A stretch of DNA of 64,000 bases. Origin: Hahellaceae bacterium. Its GTDB lineage: Bacteria; Pseudomonadota; Gammaproteobacteria; Pseudomonadales; Oleiphilaceae. Shown here in pieces: positions 27,636-36,288 of the stretch. Under the pieces are notes generated by a model. That model saw only the letters and a program-made list of their open reading frames with translations. It ran no database searches and was not told the DNA's origin. The stretch lies in NCBI GenBank assembly GCA_024234575.1, contig JACKOB010000002.1:1240001-1304000 (forward strand), given 5' to 3'. Within the stretch, counting starts at the first letter, position 1, and the number at the start of each line of letters is the position of its first letter. A program made the position numbers and the translations under genes.

Positions 27636-28788
27636 ATGGAAGCTCATCGATTAAACACCGGCTTTGCCGAAGTCGAACTGAAAGTGCTGCATTTTCATCC
27701 TAAGTCCCCTTTGCGCGCATGGAATGCAGCAGATGAGTTGGCGCTATTACACCTGCAAGACATCCCTATGCCTGCGAGGGCGCGTGTATTGGTCGTCAAT
27801 GATACCTATGGCGCACTCGCGGTATCGTTGCATCAGTTTGGCCCGGATAGCTGGGGCGATCATCATACCGGCCGTTTGGCCATGATGAGTAATTTGGAAC
27901 GCAATAACATTGCCCCAGATGCGGTAAATTTTATTGCCAGTACGGATGAATTGTCGGGTATATACGATGTCGTCATTATTCAGCTGCCCAAAACGCTGTC
28001 GTTATTGCACTGGCAACTAACGAAACTACGCCAGCACTTACATGCAGATAGTCGTGTAATCGGCACAGGGATGGTCAAGCACTTACCGAAAACCATGATC
28101 GACCTGTTCGAGAGTTGTGTTGGCCCGACAACGACATCTTTGGCGCAGAAAAAAGGCGCGGCTTATTTTTTCTCGCTTTGATCGGTGTCTCACCCCGCCA
28201 GAAGTGGCCGCCGCAACCTATGATGTTCCTGATTCGCCATTAAAACTGACGAGTTACGCCAATGTTTTTTCCCAGCAGAAGCTTGATGTGGGCACACGTT
28301 TTTTTCTGCAAAACTTTCCGGATGTTGGTGCCGCCCATCGTATTGCCGATGTGGGTTGTGGTAATGGTGCGCTCGGGATATTCGCCGCCTGGCGCAACCC
28401 AGCCGTAGCAGTAACATTTCTTGATGAGTCCTATCTCGCCCTGGCAAGTGCAAAAGCATCATTCGTAAGTAACTTGCTACCCAATATCGCTCATTTTATC
28501 GCAGCGGATACCTTTTCTGGCGTTGATGAGCAAGAAGCCAGGGAGAAGTTTGATATTGTGTTGTGTAATCCGCCATTTCATGAAGGCAGTAAAATTCACA
28601 CGGATATTGCCGTTAGAATGTTTGCTGGTGCTGCGCGGCACCTTGTTTCGAATGGCGAGCTATATGTGATCGGTAACCGGCATCTTGGCTATCATGAGAT
28701 CCTGAAAAAACACTTCCATCAGGTCGTTTTAACGGCTAGTAATGCAAAGTTTGTCATCATCCAAGCGGCAAAGCCACGCAGACAATAA
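27636..28788 (+). pseudogene. rlmG: 23S rRNA G1835 methyltransferase RlmG with one frameshift
   Basis: The two halves of RlmG lie in different frames. The 5' frame (27636-28181) encodes the N-terminal non-catalytic methyltransferase-like domain up to PTTTSLAQKK. The 3' frame continues as KKARLIFSRFDR, then the catalytic MTS domain with SAM motif DVGCGNGALG and NPPFHEG. Removing one A from the run of six at 28149-28154 joins them into one protein of about 383 residues, the normal RlmG size. E. coli RlmG has the same TLAWKKARLI junction. As written the gene makes only the N-terminal half. True frameshift or base-calling error cannot be told apart here. Confidence 0.85.
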
Positions 28789-28798
28789 GTTAGACGAA

Positions 28799-30037
28799 TT
28801 ACTCTGCCAGTGCTTTTAATGTTTCGTGCGCCCATAACCCTGCCTCAAAATGGGCAATAAATATTTTACGCCGGTCCTGCATGGGCAGTTTTCCTAGCGG
28901 CGACCAGTGGCTGCCTTCAATATCAAAAATGTTATCGAGGGTTTTGCCAATGACACCTTCATGCAGCAGAATCGCCTTTTGTACATCGCCTCCCAAATTT
29001 ATTTGAGCCATGGCAACCCCCTTATCTACCTGCAATAAAAGATCCACGCCAGACAACAAACCCGCCATAAAGTACTTTTCGGTTTCAACCAGATTGGATA
29101 GCTCGGCGTAGCGTTCGCAGGCACGGGCACGGGTTAATAAAATCCGGATGAGTTCTATCTGGGAATCGTTGGAGGATGACAACAGTATCAGCAGGGCCCA
29201 TTTTTTTAGTTGGGTAATACCCAAAAAGACTATGGCTTCTTTAATGTTTTCGACTTTTCGAGGTAAGCGGCAGGCAGGGCTGTTGAGTACCCGTAGCAGC
29301 TGATAAACAAGCCGGGGCTCCTGGGCGACAGTTTTGGCTAATTCGTCCATGCTGATCTTGTCCGATTGCACTTTCTTCAGAACTTGTAACACGCCTTGTT
29401 GGCTGGGTTTAATACTTTTACCAAACACTTTATCTGGCATTGCCAGGTAGTATCCTTGAAACAAATCGAAACCGGCTTGGCGACATTTGAATAAAACGGT
29501 TTTGTCTTCGACTTTTTCTGCGATAAGAACACAGTGTTGCTTATCGAGATTTTTGGTTTTTTCAAGAATAACCTCTAAAGGCTGCATCAATAAATCGACT
29601 TTAATGAAGTCCATGAGGGGAATCAGCGGATCAAACTTTGGTTCGAAGTTGTAATCATCCAGTGCAAAACGAAAGCCCTCGCTTCGCCATCTTTTTACCG
29701 AAGCAATCAGGTCGGCATCGACAAGTTTGTGTTCGAGAAGCTCAAGTACCACCGCGTTAGGATCTACTGGGAAGAACACATCGCTAAGCAGAAATTCACG
29801 GGTGATATTAATAAAAAGCGGCTGTTTTAATGCTTTGAATTGATGGTTGATGCTGGTGCATAGATTAGTCACTACCTGGCTGGTGGCTAAATCAAAGCCG
29901 ACGCCTTCGGCGGTTTTACCGGTAGCATCCCTAAACAGCAACTCGTAACCATACAAATGGCTATTGGTGTCATAGATAGGTTGTCTTGCCATCAACAAAT
30001 CGACAAAGGTGGGGTCTTCCAGCAACTCTTCTTTCAT
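28799..30037 (-). CDS. EAL-like and HDOD two-domain signalling protein
   Basis: 412 residues. The first half (about 15-205) has the EAL fold start LMARQPIYDTNSHLYGYELLF but the catalytic EAL tripeptide and many metal ligands are not conserved (VVLELLEHK), so it is probably not an active c-di-GMP phosphodiesterase. The second half (about 210-410) is an HDOD domain (LAKTVAQEPRLVYQLLRVLNSP). This matches the YuxH/CdgJ-type family, which links signals to motility or biofilm behaviour. Single gene, ATG 30037. Confidence 0.88.
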   Translation of the reverse strand: MKEELLEDPTFVDLLMARQPIYDTNSHLYGYELLFRDATGKTAEGVGFDLATSQVVTNLCTSINHQFKALKQPLFINITREFLLSDVFFPVDPNAVVLELLEHKLVDADLIASVKRWRSEGFRFALDDYNFEPKFDPLIPLMDFIKVDLLMQPLEVILEKTKNLDKQHCVLIAEKVEDKTVLFKCRQAGFDLFQGYYLAMPDKVFGKSIKPSQQGVLQVLKKVQSDKISMDELAKTVAQEPRLVYQLLRVLNSPACRLPRKVENIKEAIVFLGITQLKKWALLILLSSSNDSQIELIRILLTRARACERYAELSNLVETEKYFMAGLLSGVDLLLQVDKGVAMAQINLGGDVQKAILLHEGVIGKTLDNIFDIEGSHWSPLGKLPMQDRRKIFIAHFEAGLWAHETLKALAE

Positions 30038-30182
30038 CTGGTAGCACTTTTTAAAGGATATTTATCGCTCAGTTCTGGTTAATTGGTAAGCATAGTTCAA
30101 AGGGCACAAAGTTGCCTTGTTGTTTCTCGCTCGGTCAGAGGTTGCGGCCTTAGATTATTAGTGACCGCACGTCTCGCAGATG

Positions 30183-31646
30183 TCACTCAGCACTGCGCTG
30201 TAAGAGTTGGTAGTAAAAACTGATCAGCCTTTGATAATCATTGATAGCTATCCGCTCGTTATGCCCGTGAAAGCGGGATATATCGTCTTTGCTTAAAACA
30301 ACCGGCATAAAGCGGTAGATGTTATCGGCGATGCCTTGATAGTGACGAGAGTCGGTAGCTCCCACAACATTGGCCGGGGCTACAATGGCTCCAGGGAAGT
30401 GCTGCCGGATCACATTGGCCAGTTGCTGGTAGCTGTCACTTTTGGTTGAGGAAATGGCCGATGGCTCGGCCAGCATCTCGCCGTATTTCTCAATACTGAT
30501 CCGGTCATCATTGATCGTGTTGCGCACATAGCTGATAACGCTGCCGATGCTATCGGTGGGGCTAATACGAAAATTAACTACGGCCCAGGCGGTATTGGGC
30601 AATACATTTTCTTTTATGCCGCCTTCTATCATAGTCACCGCTGTCGTGGTTCGCATCAGTGCGTTGGTGCTGGGCTTTGCTGCCAGCTGCTTTTCAACCA
30701 CTGGCTGAAACAGCCAAAGGTTGGCAAAAATCATCTTTTTAAGAAAAGGCATTTCTGCCCCTAAAGCCGCAAATGTTTGCCCCAGCAATCCATCCAACCC
30801 TCCTGGTACGGGATTATCTTCAAGCCGGTTGATGGCCTGACTAAGAATGCCAATCGCTGTGTGCTGTGGTGGTGTGGACGAGTGACCCCCTTCACTTTCA
30901 GTGCTGAGTTTTAGGCTGAGAAAACCCTTTTCGGCGATACCGATCATTGCCGCTGGTGCGGGTAAACCCGGAATCATACCGTCGAGCACAAAGAAGCCTT
31001 CATCCAGCACTGACGATAGCTGCACGCCTTGTTGTTGCAGGTGTGCGGCAATGCGCTGGTTACCTTCTTTGCCTCCCAACTCTTCATCGTGACCGAAGGC
31101 AAAATAGATACTGCGTTTGGGCTGAAAACCCTGGCCGATAAGCTGCTCGGTTGCCTCCAGCAGGCCCATTAAACTGCTTTTGTTATCCAGGGCACCACGA
31201 CCCCAGACAAAACCATCGATAATGGCCCCAGAAAATGGGGCTTGTTGCCAGTATTCAGGTTTGCTGGTGTCGGCCGGTACGACGTCACTATGCGCCATAT
31301 AAAGTACAGGCTTTAAGGAAGGGTCAGAACCTTGCCAGTGAAATAATAGGCTGTGGTTGTTAATCACTTCTTTCTGGAGGGTCGCGTGTACCTGAGGGAA
31401 CTGTGTAGCCAAAAACTGGTGAAAACGGACGAAATCAGCGGCGTGTGCGTTAAGGTCTGTTGATACTGAAATTGTCTTTATTCTGAGTGCCTCTGCGAGT
31501 CTAAGTGTTGCCTCCGGGTAGGCTTGCAATTTACTGGATGCTTCCGACACAACAGTCTGCTGCGAACGGTACATCAGAGTATTTGCCAGCAGTGCCAGAA
31601 ATAATCCAGCGACCGCTAGAATAAATAACAGGAAAAAACGCCGCAT
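30183..31646 (-). CDS. M20-family metallopeptidase (PM20D1/CPS1-like), membrane-anchored
   Basis: 487 residues. One N-terminal membrane anchor (about 3-24). Metal-ligand motifs of M20 peptidases in order: MAHSDVVP, GRGALDNKS, FGHDEELGG, an SVLDEG segment and FHGHNERI near the end. The dimerisation (lid) domain lies in between. Members cleave C-terminal or N-acyl amino acid bonds; the closest layout is yeast CPS1 and animal PM20D1. Probably faces the periplasm. Single-gene unit. Confidence 0.9.
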   Translation of the reverse strand: MRRFFLLFILAVAGLFLALLANTLMYRSQQTVVSEASSKLQAYPEATLRLAEALRIKTISVSTDLNAHAADFVRFHQFLATQFPQVHATLQKEVINNHSLLFHWQGSDPSLKPVLYMAHSDVVPADTSKPEYWQQAPFSGAIIDGFVWGRGALDNKSSLMGLLEATEQLIGQGFQPKRSIYFAFGHDEELGGKEGNQRIAAHLQQQGVQLSSVLDEGFFVLDGMIPGLPAPAAMIGIAEKGFLSLKLSTESEGGHSSTPPQHTAIGILSQAINRLEDNPVPGGLDGLLGQTFAALGAEMPFLKKMIFANLWLFQPVVEKQLAAKPSTNALMRTTTAVTMIEGGIKENVLPNTAWAVVNFRISPTDSIGSVISYVRNTINDDRISIEKYGEMLAEPSAISSTKSDSYQQLANVIRQHFPGAIVAPANVVGATDSRHYQGIADNIYRFMPVVLSKDDISRFHGHNERIAINDYQRLISFYYQLLQRSAE

Positions 31647-31822
31647 TGATAAATCCTTAAGTTGGCTGCCTGGCCGGGCGAGCTGTCATAGAATAGTGCG
31701 CATTGTTTGGGTGCCATGTAAATCGGAGCAAATAGATATTAACGGACAATGCTATAACGAGAATATGTAAAATATTAGCGCTATACTTAGCACGAAGCTT
31801 ACCCTTTTCGTGTATATAATTT

Positions 31823-32566
31823 ATGAATAAAATGTTTTTGTTGTTCGCTCTTATAGGTTTGATACCCGGCTTATCTTTCGGAAAACAAAATATTTCATTT
31901 GCTTGCAATTATTTCCCTCCGCAAAAAATAACATCTCCAAAAGAATCCAGCCACCCCGGTTATGATGTCGAGATATTAGCATCCGTAATCAGTGATATGG
32001 GGCATGAGACAACCTTTGAGTTTTTTCCTTGGAATAGAGCTTACGAAATGGTTAAAACCGGAAAGCGGGATGGCTTGTGCAGTTGCTCTTATCTGCCTGA
32101 GCGGGAAGAAGACTTTGTGTTTTCCGAGCCAATTGGCTTGGCGGTGCGCGGTGTTTTCTACCGCGATGACGCAGGCATTAAATCATCTGAAATCCTTACC
32201 CTAAATCACTTGAAAGGTAAAAAAACAGCGGTGGTTAGGGGCTATAACCTGGAATCTGAGTTAAAAGAAGCAGGTGTTGAAAATATAGAAGTGGTAAATA
32301 CTGATAAACTTTTACTTAACCTACTGTTGTTCAAACGCGTTGATTATATTTACTCTTACGAATCAACGATTCTGTTTGAATTGCAACAGTTAAATCCGGC
32401 GCCAGTATTAGCGTTCAGAGGGTTTGGTGAAACGCCTTATTACGCATGTTTTAGTCGACGGACTCATAACAGTATAGAGCTGGTGAAGAGTTTTAATGAT
32501 GCGTTGCACAAAATGAAACAAGACGGTCGATATAGGGATATTATGTTGCGCTACAGAGCGCCATGA
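31823..32566 (+). CDS. Periplasmic solute-binding-like protein (SBP_bac_3 type)
   Basis: 247 residues: signal peptide (about 1-20), family-3 binding fold with FEFFPWNRAYEMVKTGKRDG, FSEPIGLAVRGVFY and a terminal KMKQDGRYRDIMLRY. Same general family as the gene at 25488. A TATAAT only 3 bases before ATG 31823 and no Shine-Dalgarno suggest that translation may start at the next ATG (31832) or that the mRNA has almost no leader. An outer-membrane protein gene follows 26 bp later, so the two may be co-transcribed. Confidence 0.8.
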   Translation: MNKMFLLFALIGLIPGLSFGKQNISFACNYFPPQKITSPKESSHPGYDVEILASVISDMGHETTFEFFPWNRAYEMVKTGKRDGLCSCSYLPEREEDFVFSEPIGLAVRGVFYRDDAGIKSSEILTLNHLKGKKTAVVRGYNLESELKEAGVENIEVVNTDKLLLNLLLFKRVDYIYSYESTILFELQQLNPAPVLAFRGFGETPYYACFSRRTHNSIELVKSFNDALHKMKQDGRYRDIMLRYRAP

Positions 32567-32591
32567 GAACAATATCACTAAGGAAAATAAC

Positions 32592-33197
32592 ATGAGACAG
32601 GTAACACTGGCAGGTAGAAATTTTATTGATACCATAGTCAAACCCACAATGTCGTTAATGATGCTGGCCTGCATGGTGCTGAACTCTGCGCAAGCTGCTG
32701 AAGATTCGAATGGAGACTACATCGGTGGTTTTTACATCGGTACTTCAACCGGGCAATTAACTATTACAGCAGATGATTTTAAAGGCGACTTTGAAACCAC
32801 CACGTTGGATGTCATGTTTGGGGTAGATATTGTTGATAAATATGTCGGCCTGGAATCGCGCTTTGGGTGGGGTAACAGCGCCTACTCGGATTTCACCACA
32901 ATTGACTTAAAACGCTACTTTTCAGCTTATGCCAAGCCCCAATACAACATCGGTATTTTTCAGCTCTATGGCTTGCTTGGTGGCACAATAGCGAGAATAG
33001 ACTTGGCGACAACAGTTTGTAACCAGTTGTGTTTCAAGGTTTATGGTGAAGATAATGACTTTGGGTTGTCTTACGGGGCGGGAGTCGGGGTTAACTTTGA
33101 CATGATTGGTCTCAAGCTTGAATATCTGCAGCTGCTTGATGGCGGTGATTATCAGATCAGTCGTCCTGCCCTCGCGTTTACATTTTCCCTTCACTAA
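32592..33197 (+). CDS. Small outer-membrane beta-barrel protein (OmpA-like fold)
   Basis: 201 residues. A signal peptide ends near AQAAED (about 35), then GGFYIGTSTGQ, typical of the first strand of eight-stranded barrel porins, followed by paired hydrophobic strands. The final strand ALAFTFSLH ends close to an aromatic residue, the usual insertion signal. Probably a small structural or ligand-binding barrel; no specific function visible. Confidence 0.75.
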   Translation: MRQVTLAGRNFIDTIVKPTMSLMMLACMVLNSAQAAEDSNGDYIGGFYIGTSTGQLTITADDFKGDFETTTLDVMFGVDIVDKYVGLESRFGWGNSAYSDFTTIDLKRYFSAYAKPQYNIGIFQLYGLLGGTIARIDLATTVCNQLCFKVYGEDNDFGLSYGAGVGVNFDMIGLKLEYLQLLDGGDYQISRPALAFTFSLH

Positions 33198-33820
33198 ACC
33201 CTAGGGAGTTACTGAAAGCGTTTTTCTTAGCCACTAAATAAAATAAACACCCTACTTTATACAGAGCGAGTCTTTGTGGTGAGCCAGACAGCCTTGATAC
33301 TGGCCAGCTGCAGCGTTGGACAGAGCTGTTCCTGGAGAAAATATACCGTTACCAGCTAACCTGGTTGGGAAAGCCATATTGCATCAAATCCATTTCTCGT
33401 ATTGCATCAGTTACGGGTTAAGGCACGTTATTGTTTTATGCTGGAAGAAGCCGAATACACAATCAAGGGCTTTATCAAAGGCTCGGTGTGTCGGGGCATA
33501 TCCCAACCCCTTATTTAAATTGCAGGCTAGTTAAGCGGAAGAGTTTGTCAGGCAAATATTTTCACTATCGAGTGAGGAAGGCTATGCCAAATTTGCTGCA
33601 AAGTTTGCGATACGCAGGAATAGCCCTCAGTTTTGGCAACATAGTGACTTATATTAATCAGGCAGCGATGTTGGCAGATACATTGCGCGCGCGGATTTGA
33701 GTATATAATCGGTTGGATAAAATGCGGATGCAAATAAGAATCGTTTGCATTAAGTGGGGTGCTTTGATAATGTGTCGATATTGAAGCACTTTCGACTCTG
33801 CACAGCACTGAGGTCAGCAA
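33198..33820. other. 623-base region without a supported gene
   Basis: Between the barrel gene and the 57-residue gene. Apart from the fragment at 33242-33421, short frames at 33431-33700 show no domain, signal peptide or good ribosome-binding site. No tRNA-like or strong terminator structure was seen. Confidence 0.5.
33242..33421 (+). pseudogene. Protein-like fragment resembling a sulfotransferase remnant
   Basis: An open 59-codon stretch without a start codon reads QLQRWTELFLEKIYRYQ and then WLGKPYCIKSISRI. The W-x-x-x-F-L and GK-P-x-x-x-KS-x-x-RI pattern resembles the end of the 'gkplvlKSPxhxaRi' region of sulfotransferase-like proteins. It stops abruptly and no matching N- or C-terminal parts are visible in other frames. 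Weak evidence: it may be the remains of a lost gene or chance. Confidence 0.2.
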
Positions 33821-33994
33821 ATGGAAATGAATGTCACTGAGAACACACTTCGTGTTGAAATACCGGCCAGCGTTTTCGCAAGAATTATGCGCAATAAGGC
33901 TATCGCCGTTGCCGACTTGAAGTGTCTTGATGCCCATACCAAAGACAGTATTCGACAAATCTGTTTGCAGGTTTGTTTAGCCACCGATAAATAA
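33821..33994 (+). CDS. 57-residue conserved-looking small protein
   Basis: ATG 33821 is preceded by GAGG 9-12 nt upstream. The product is MEMNVTENTLRVEIPASVFA followed by an amphipathic helix-rich half with two Cys near the C-terminus (ICLQVCLATDK). Balanced codon use and the clear ribosome-binding site argue for a real gene; I do not recognise the family. The pattern of a short beta N-terminus and a regular helix suggests a small regulator or structural peptide. It ends just before the terminator hairpin of the convergent lpxC. Confidence 0.55.
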   Translation: MEMNVTENTLRVEIPASVFARIMRNKAIAVADLKCLDAHTKDSIRQICLQVCLATDK

Positions 33995-33999
33995 AAAAT

Positions 34000-34030
34000 C
34001 CCTATGACCTTAGAGTTTCAGGCCATAGGG
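34000..34030 (-). terminator. Rho-independent terminator of lpxC
   Basis: CCCTATG (34000-34006) pairs with CATAGGG (34024-34030), with three further base pairs inside the stem. On the minus strand the hairpin is followed by a run of six T. It lies 46-76 bases after the lpxC stop codon. Confidence 0.75.
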
Positions 34031-34075
34031 CAAACGGGTTCTTCTCGCAAGTATCCTGGGCTTAGATCAGTGCTC

Positions 34076-35014
34076 TCAAACAGCTAAAGAGTAATCAACT
34101 AGCTCGCTCCAGTTTTCTTCCGCCTGTTGTGTGCTGGTAAATATCCAGTTGTTTTCTTGCATCATCATCTCTCGCAGTAATAAGTTGTTTAGGTGGTGTC
34201 CACTTTTGTTGCCGATAAATTTCCCAACAATCGTTGCGCCAGCCAGTGCCAGGTCACCAATACTGTCCAGAACTTTGTGGCGGACAAATTCATCCTGATA
34301 ACGCAACCCTCCTTCGTTTATAATCTTTTCCCCATCAACCAGTAGTGCGTTTTCCAATGTTCCGCCTTTTGCCAAGCCAATTCTTTTTAGAACAGATATT
34401 TCCTGGGCAAAGCCGAAAGTTCTGGCATTGGTTACGTCATTTTTTGTAAACGCATGTTCAAGAGTGGTGGTAAAAGCTTGCTCACCTATGGCTGTCTTCG
34501 GAAAATTGATACTTATCTCGAACTCGCTCACTGGTGATGGCACTAACATAGCCACGGCACCGTTTGCTGCAACCGCAATGGGTTTTGTAATGACAAATGC
34601 CGTACGCACCCGTTGTAGTGTCTTTTTTCCAGCCATATTGATTGACTCAACAAAGGCCTTTGCACTGCCGTCCATAATGGGAACTTCCGGCCCATTCAGT
34701 ACAATCCTGGCGTTATCAATACCACAGCCATAGAGCGCTGCGACCAGGTGTTCGATGGTGTTTACCTCAACACCAAAGCGATTACTCACTGAGGTTGACA
34801 GCTTGGTCTGCGACACCGTATTCCAACGGGCAGCCACTTCGCCTTGGCCGTTGGCGATATCCTTGCGGTAAAAAACGTAGCCTGTGTCCGCCTCGCCGGG
34901 CATCACCGTCATGGATACCCGCGCACCGCGATGAATACTGCAGCCAATACAGCTGAACGGTTTTGCCAATGTCTGCTGAAACCTGCTTTTTCTTGAATTC
35001 TCCATGTTGTTCAT
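34076..35014 (-). CDS. lpxC: Stand-alone LpxC-family UDP-3-O-acyl-GlcNAc deacetylase
   Basis: 312 residues. LpxC removes the N-acetyl group from UDP-3-O-acyl-GlcNAc, the committed step of lipid A synthesis. Active-site features are intact: Glu88-His89 in NTIEHLVAAL, His246 and Asp250 in RHKVLDSIGD, and the late catalytic His in SGHHLNN (273/274). The N-terminal segment CIGCSIHRG differs from the usual GVGLHSG. In most gammaproteobacteria lpxC sits after ftsZ in the dcw cluster; here it stands alone with its own terminator and a divergent AraC-type regulator, so it may be a second copy. GGAAG lies about 9 nt before ATG 35014. Confidence 0.88.
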   Translation of the reverse strand: MNNMENSRKSRFQQTLAKPFSCIGCSIHRGARVSMTVMPGEADTGYVFYRKDIANGQGEVAARWNTVSQTKLSTSVSNRFGVEVNTIEHLVAALYGCGIDNARIVLNGPEVPIMDGSAKAFVESINMAGKKTLQRVRTAFVITKPIAVAANGAVAMLVPSPVSEFEISINFPKTAIGEQAFTTTLEHAFTKNDVTNARTFGFAQEISVLKRIGLAKGGTLENALLVDGEKIINEGGLRYQDEFVRHKVLDSIGDLALAGATIVGKFIGNKSGHHLNNLLLREMMMQENNWIFTSTQQAEENWSELVDYSLAV

Positions 35015-35164
35015 GGTTGCGATCTTCCGTTATTGCGATGTGACAAGCATAAAAAATTAGTGACCTTGCTTTTTGTCATTCACCGCCATACTGTTATCTG
35101 AGGTTTGTCATTTCGCGCCAATCATTTGGCATTTCGTTAATTTTTAAATAGTTGGAGAGGCGCT

Positions 35165-36169
35165 GTGGCAGCAACAACCTTGGCATCCTGGGCGGTTCTT
35201 ATCTGGCGTGAGTTAGAGTTCAGAGGGTTGGATGCGCGCCGCTTCTTTCACGCCTGCCAGCTCGACCCATCGAAAATGGGACAGGCCGGTGCGCGCTATT
35301 CCAAAGAGTCTATGTCCCGCCTTTGGGATCTTTGTATAAAGCAAACCGCAGACATTGGTTTTGGCGTAGCCGTTGGCAAGCGTTGGAGTCCAACAACGTT
35401 TCATGCGCTGGGGATTTCGTGGTTGGCAAGCAGCTCGTTGGGGGACGGGCTGCAACGGTTTGTGCGCTACGGTAAACTGGTGACCGATGCGGTGACGCTT
35501 GAAGTAGAAGATAAGGGGCCGGTCACACAGATGAATATTTTATCGGCGACGCCGGTGCACCCGGCAGCCTCTGCCGCCTCTATTGCCGCGGTGATCGCGA
35601 TGACAAGAATGCTTGTTGGCGATTCATTTGTACCGGTTCGTATTGACCTGATCAGTGCCGAGGGTTTTGCTGTTGACGCACTCACAGAGTATGCCCAGTG
35701 TCCAGTTGAGCAAAACGCCGGGCGTATCAGGATTGTTTTCAGCCGATCCGACATTGTCCGCTTCTTGCCTACTGCCAACAGCGCGCTAAGTGAGGCGAAC
35801 GACGCGGTAGCGGTGGCGTATTTATCTTCGCTGGATAAAAGTTGCGTCAGTACACAGCTTATAAATCTGCTGCATGAACTGTTGCCAGTGGGTAAGGTGA
35901 CAGAAGAGATGGTCGCCAGATCGCTTAATATGAGCACAAGAACAATGCAGCGGAGATTAGCCGAAGAAGATACGAGCTTTGGCTTGCTGTATGAAGCGTT
36001 ACGTCAAGAAAAGGCGGTACAGTATCTTCGCATTGCACATCTTTCAGTAAGCGAAATAACCTACCTGTTAGGCTATTCTGAACCTGCAAATTTCACGCGA
36101 GCCTGTAAACGGTGGTTTGGTCTGTCGCCTACTCAGTATCGTCAGCAGCAAGCATCTGTTGTTGCGTAA
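35165..36169 (+). CDS. AraC-family regulator with arabinose-binding-like N-domain
   Basis: 334 residues. The N-terminal domain (about 1-210) matches the PF12625-type 'Arabinose_bd' region found in OruR/ArgR-like members. The C-terminal AraC DNA-binding domain (about 235-330) has MVARSLNMSTRTMQRRLAEE and ITYLLGYSEPANFTRACKRWFG. GGAGAGG lies 4 nt before GTG 35165. It is divergent from lpxC with a 150-bp shared region, so it may control that gene. Confidence 0.92.
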   Translation: MAATTLASWAVLIWRELEFRGLDARRFFHACQLDPSKMGQAGARYSKESMSRLWDLCIKQTADIGFGVAVGKRWSPTTFHALGISWLASSSLGDGLQRFVRYGKLVTDAVTLEVEDKGPVTQMNILSATPVHPAASAASIAAVIAMTRMLVGDSFVPVRIDLISAEGFAVDALTEYAQCPVEQNAGRIRIVFSRSDIVRFLPTANSALSEANDAVAVAYLSSLDKSCVSTQLINLLHELLPVGKVTEEMVARSLNMSTRTMQRRLAEEDTSFGLLYEALRQEKAVQYLRIAHLSVSEITYLLGYSEPANFTRACKRWFGLSPTQYRQQQASVVA

Positions 36170-36288
36170 TTTATTCGTCTAACCCTTTTGGGCTACCCAA
36201 TCTTCTTTTCGGTACTATCCTATAAGTATCGGATCATCGATTCATTCTGTATTTCTACCCTGACAACCAACATAAAAGAAAAAATAAT

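Noticed and set aside
28146..28158. A AAA AAG-like slippery site in rlmG as programmed -1 frameshifting
   Set aside because: Joining the two rlmG frames needs a +1 step (or loss of one A), the opposite of a -1 shift, and RlmG is not known to use programmed frameshifting.
33548..33958. 136-codon minus-strand frame antisense to the 57-residue gene
   Set aside because: No ribosome-binding site or recognisable domain; the plus-strand gene has the better signals.
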